This document shows, piece after piece, positions 63,930 to 64,000 of a stretch of 64,000 bases of DNA. This stretch comes from Proteobacteria bacterium SG_bin4. GTDB lineage: Bacteria; Pseudomonadota; Gammaproteobacteria; Burkholderiales; Nitrosomonadaceae. The DNA lies in contig LWDH01000045.1 in the NCBI GenBank assembly GCA_002083395.1, positions 108,857 to 172,856 on the forward strand. The letters run 5' to 3'. Numbering within the stretch: position 1 is the stretch's first letter; every line of letters starts with the position of its first letter. The translations under genes and the position numbers were made by a program. Below the pieces are notes generated by a model. The model was not told where the DNA came from. It saw only the letters and a list, made by a program, of their open reading frames with translations, and searched no databases.

Positions 63930-64000
63930 AGCGGGTTTAGGCGTAATCATTTAAGAACTGCAAGGTAGAGATTATCACGACGATGATTCAATCGAAATTC

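Overview
The window looks like chromosome of a betaproteobacterium, most likely an ammonia oxidiser of the Nitrosomonas type. That is inference from gene content: a PEP-CTERM protein, a fab cluster of beta-proteobacterial order, a protoglobin, a czc metal-efflux operon, and moderate GC with AT-rich spacers. No tRNA, rRNA, CRISPR array or intact insertion sequence was seen.

Layout. 1-7020 (+): the tail of a degenerate GGDEF protein, then ftsK-lolA-rarA-serS and a helical protein of unknown function. 7116-8379: rdgC (-) divergent from a DUF2007/zinc-ribbon protein. 8479-14438 (-): a type I restriction-modification operon hsdR-hsdM-orf71-hsdS, whose hsdS carries palindromic repeats in frame, a 0.1-kb direct repeat and a C8 tract. 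14627-18455 (+): tex, a permuted papain-like enzyme and a PEP-CTERM protein. 18619-20800 (-): three genes of unknown function (lipoprotein, small helical protein, membrane protein). 21139-22203 (-): a LuxR-type regulator. 22752-29411 (-): a CzcI-like protein and czcC-czcB-czcA. 29523-30119 (-): maf.

30176-37341 (+): yceD-rpmF-plsX-fabH-fabD-fabG-acpP-fabF-mltG, the fatty-acid and envelope cluster, followed by a three-part glycosyltransferase fusion (GT2 + GtrA + ArnT-like). 39984-42092 (-): a DUF4019 protein, a ZIP transporter and pgeF. 42307-47208 (+): an ankyrin-repeat protein, a GDPD phosphodiesterase, glpD and an FGGY kinase, which together could feed glycerol from phosphodiesters into central metabolism. 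47392-53034 (+): protoglobin, GT2, two tandem D-Ala-D-Ala-ligase-like ATP-grasp enzymes and a hybrid histidine kinase. 53057-55155 (-): a lipoprotein and a CPBP protease. 55170-58160 (-): rpsF-priB-rpsR-rplI, terminator, dnaB. Then arfB (-), an FMO-like flavoprotein (+), sdaA (+), a small membrane protein (+), a PaaI-type thioesterase (-) and a cheY gene broken near its 3' end (+).

Most of the window is housekeeping. The parts most worth following up are the tandem Ddl-like pair, in which one copy has Phe at the position that sets D-Ala/D-Lac choice and the other has lost two acceptor-site residues; the hsdS gene built from repeats with a slippage-prone tract; the GT2-GtrA-ArnT fusion; and the unassigned three-gene cassette at 18.6-20.8 kb.
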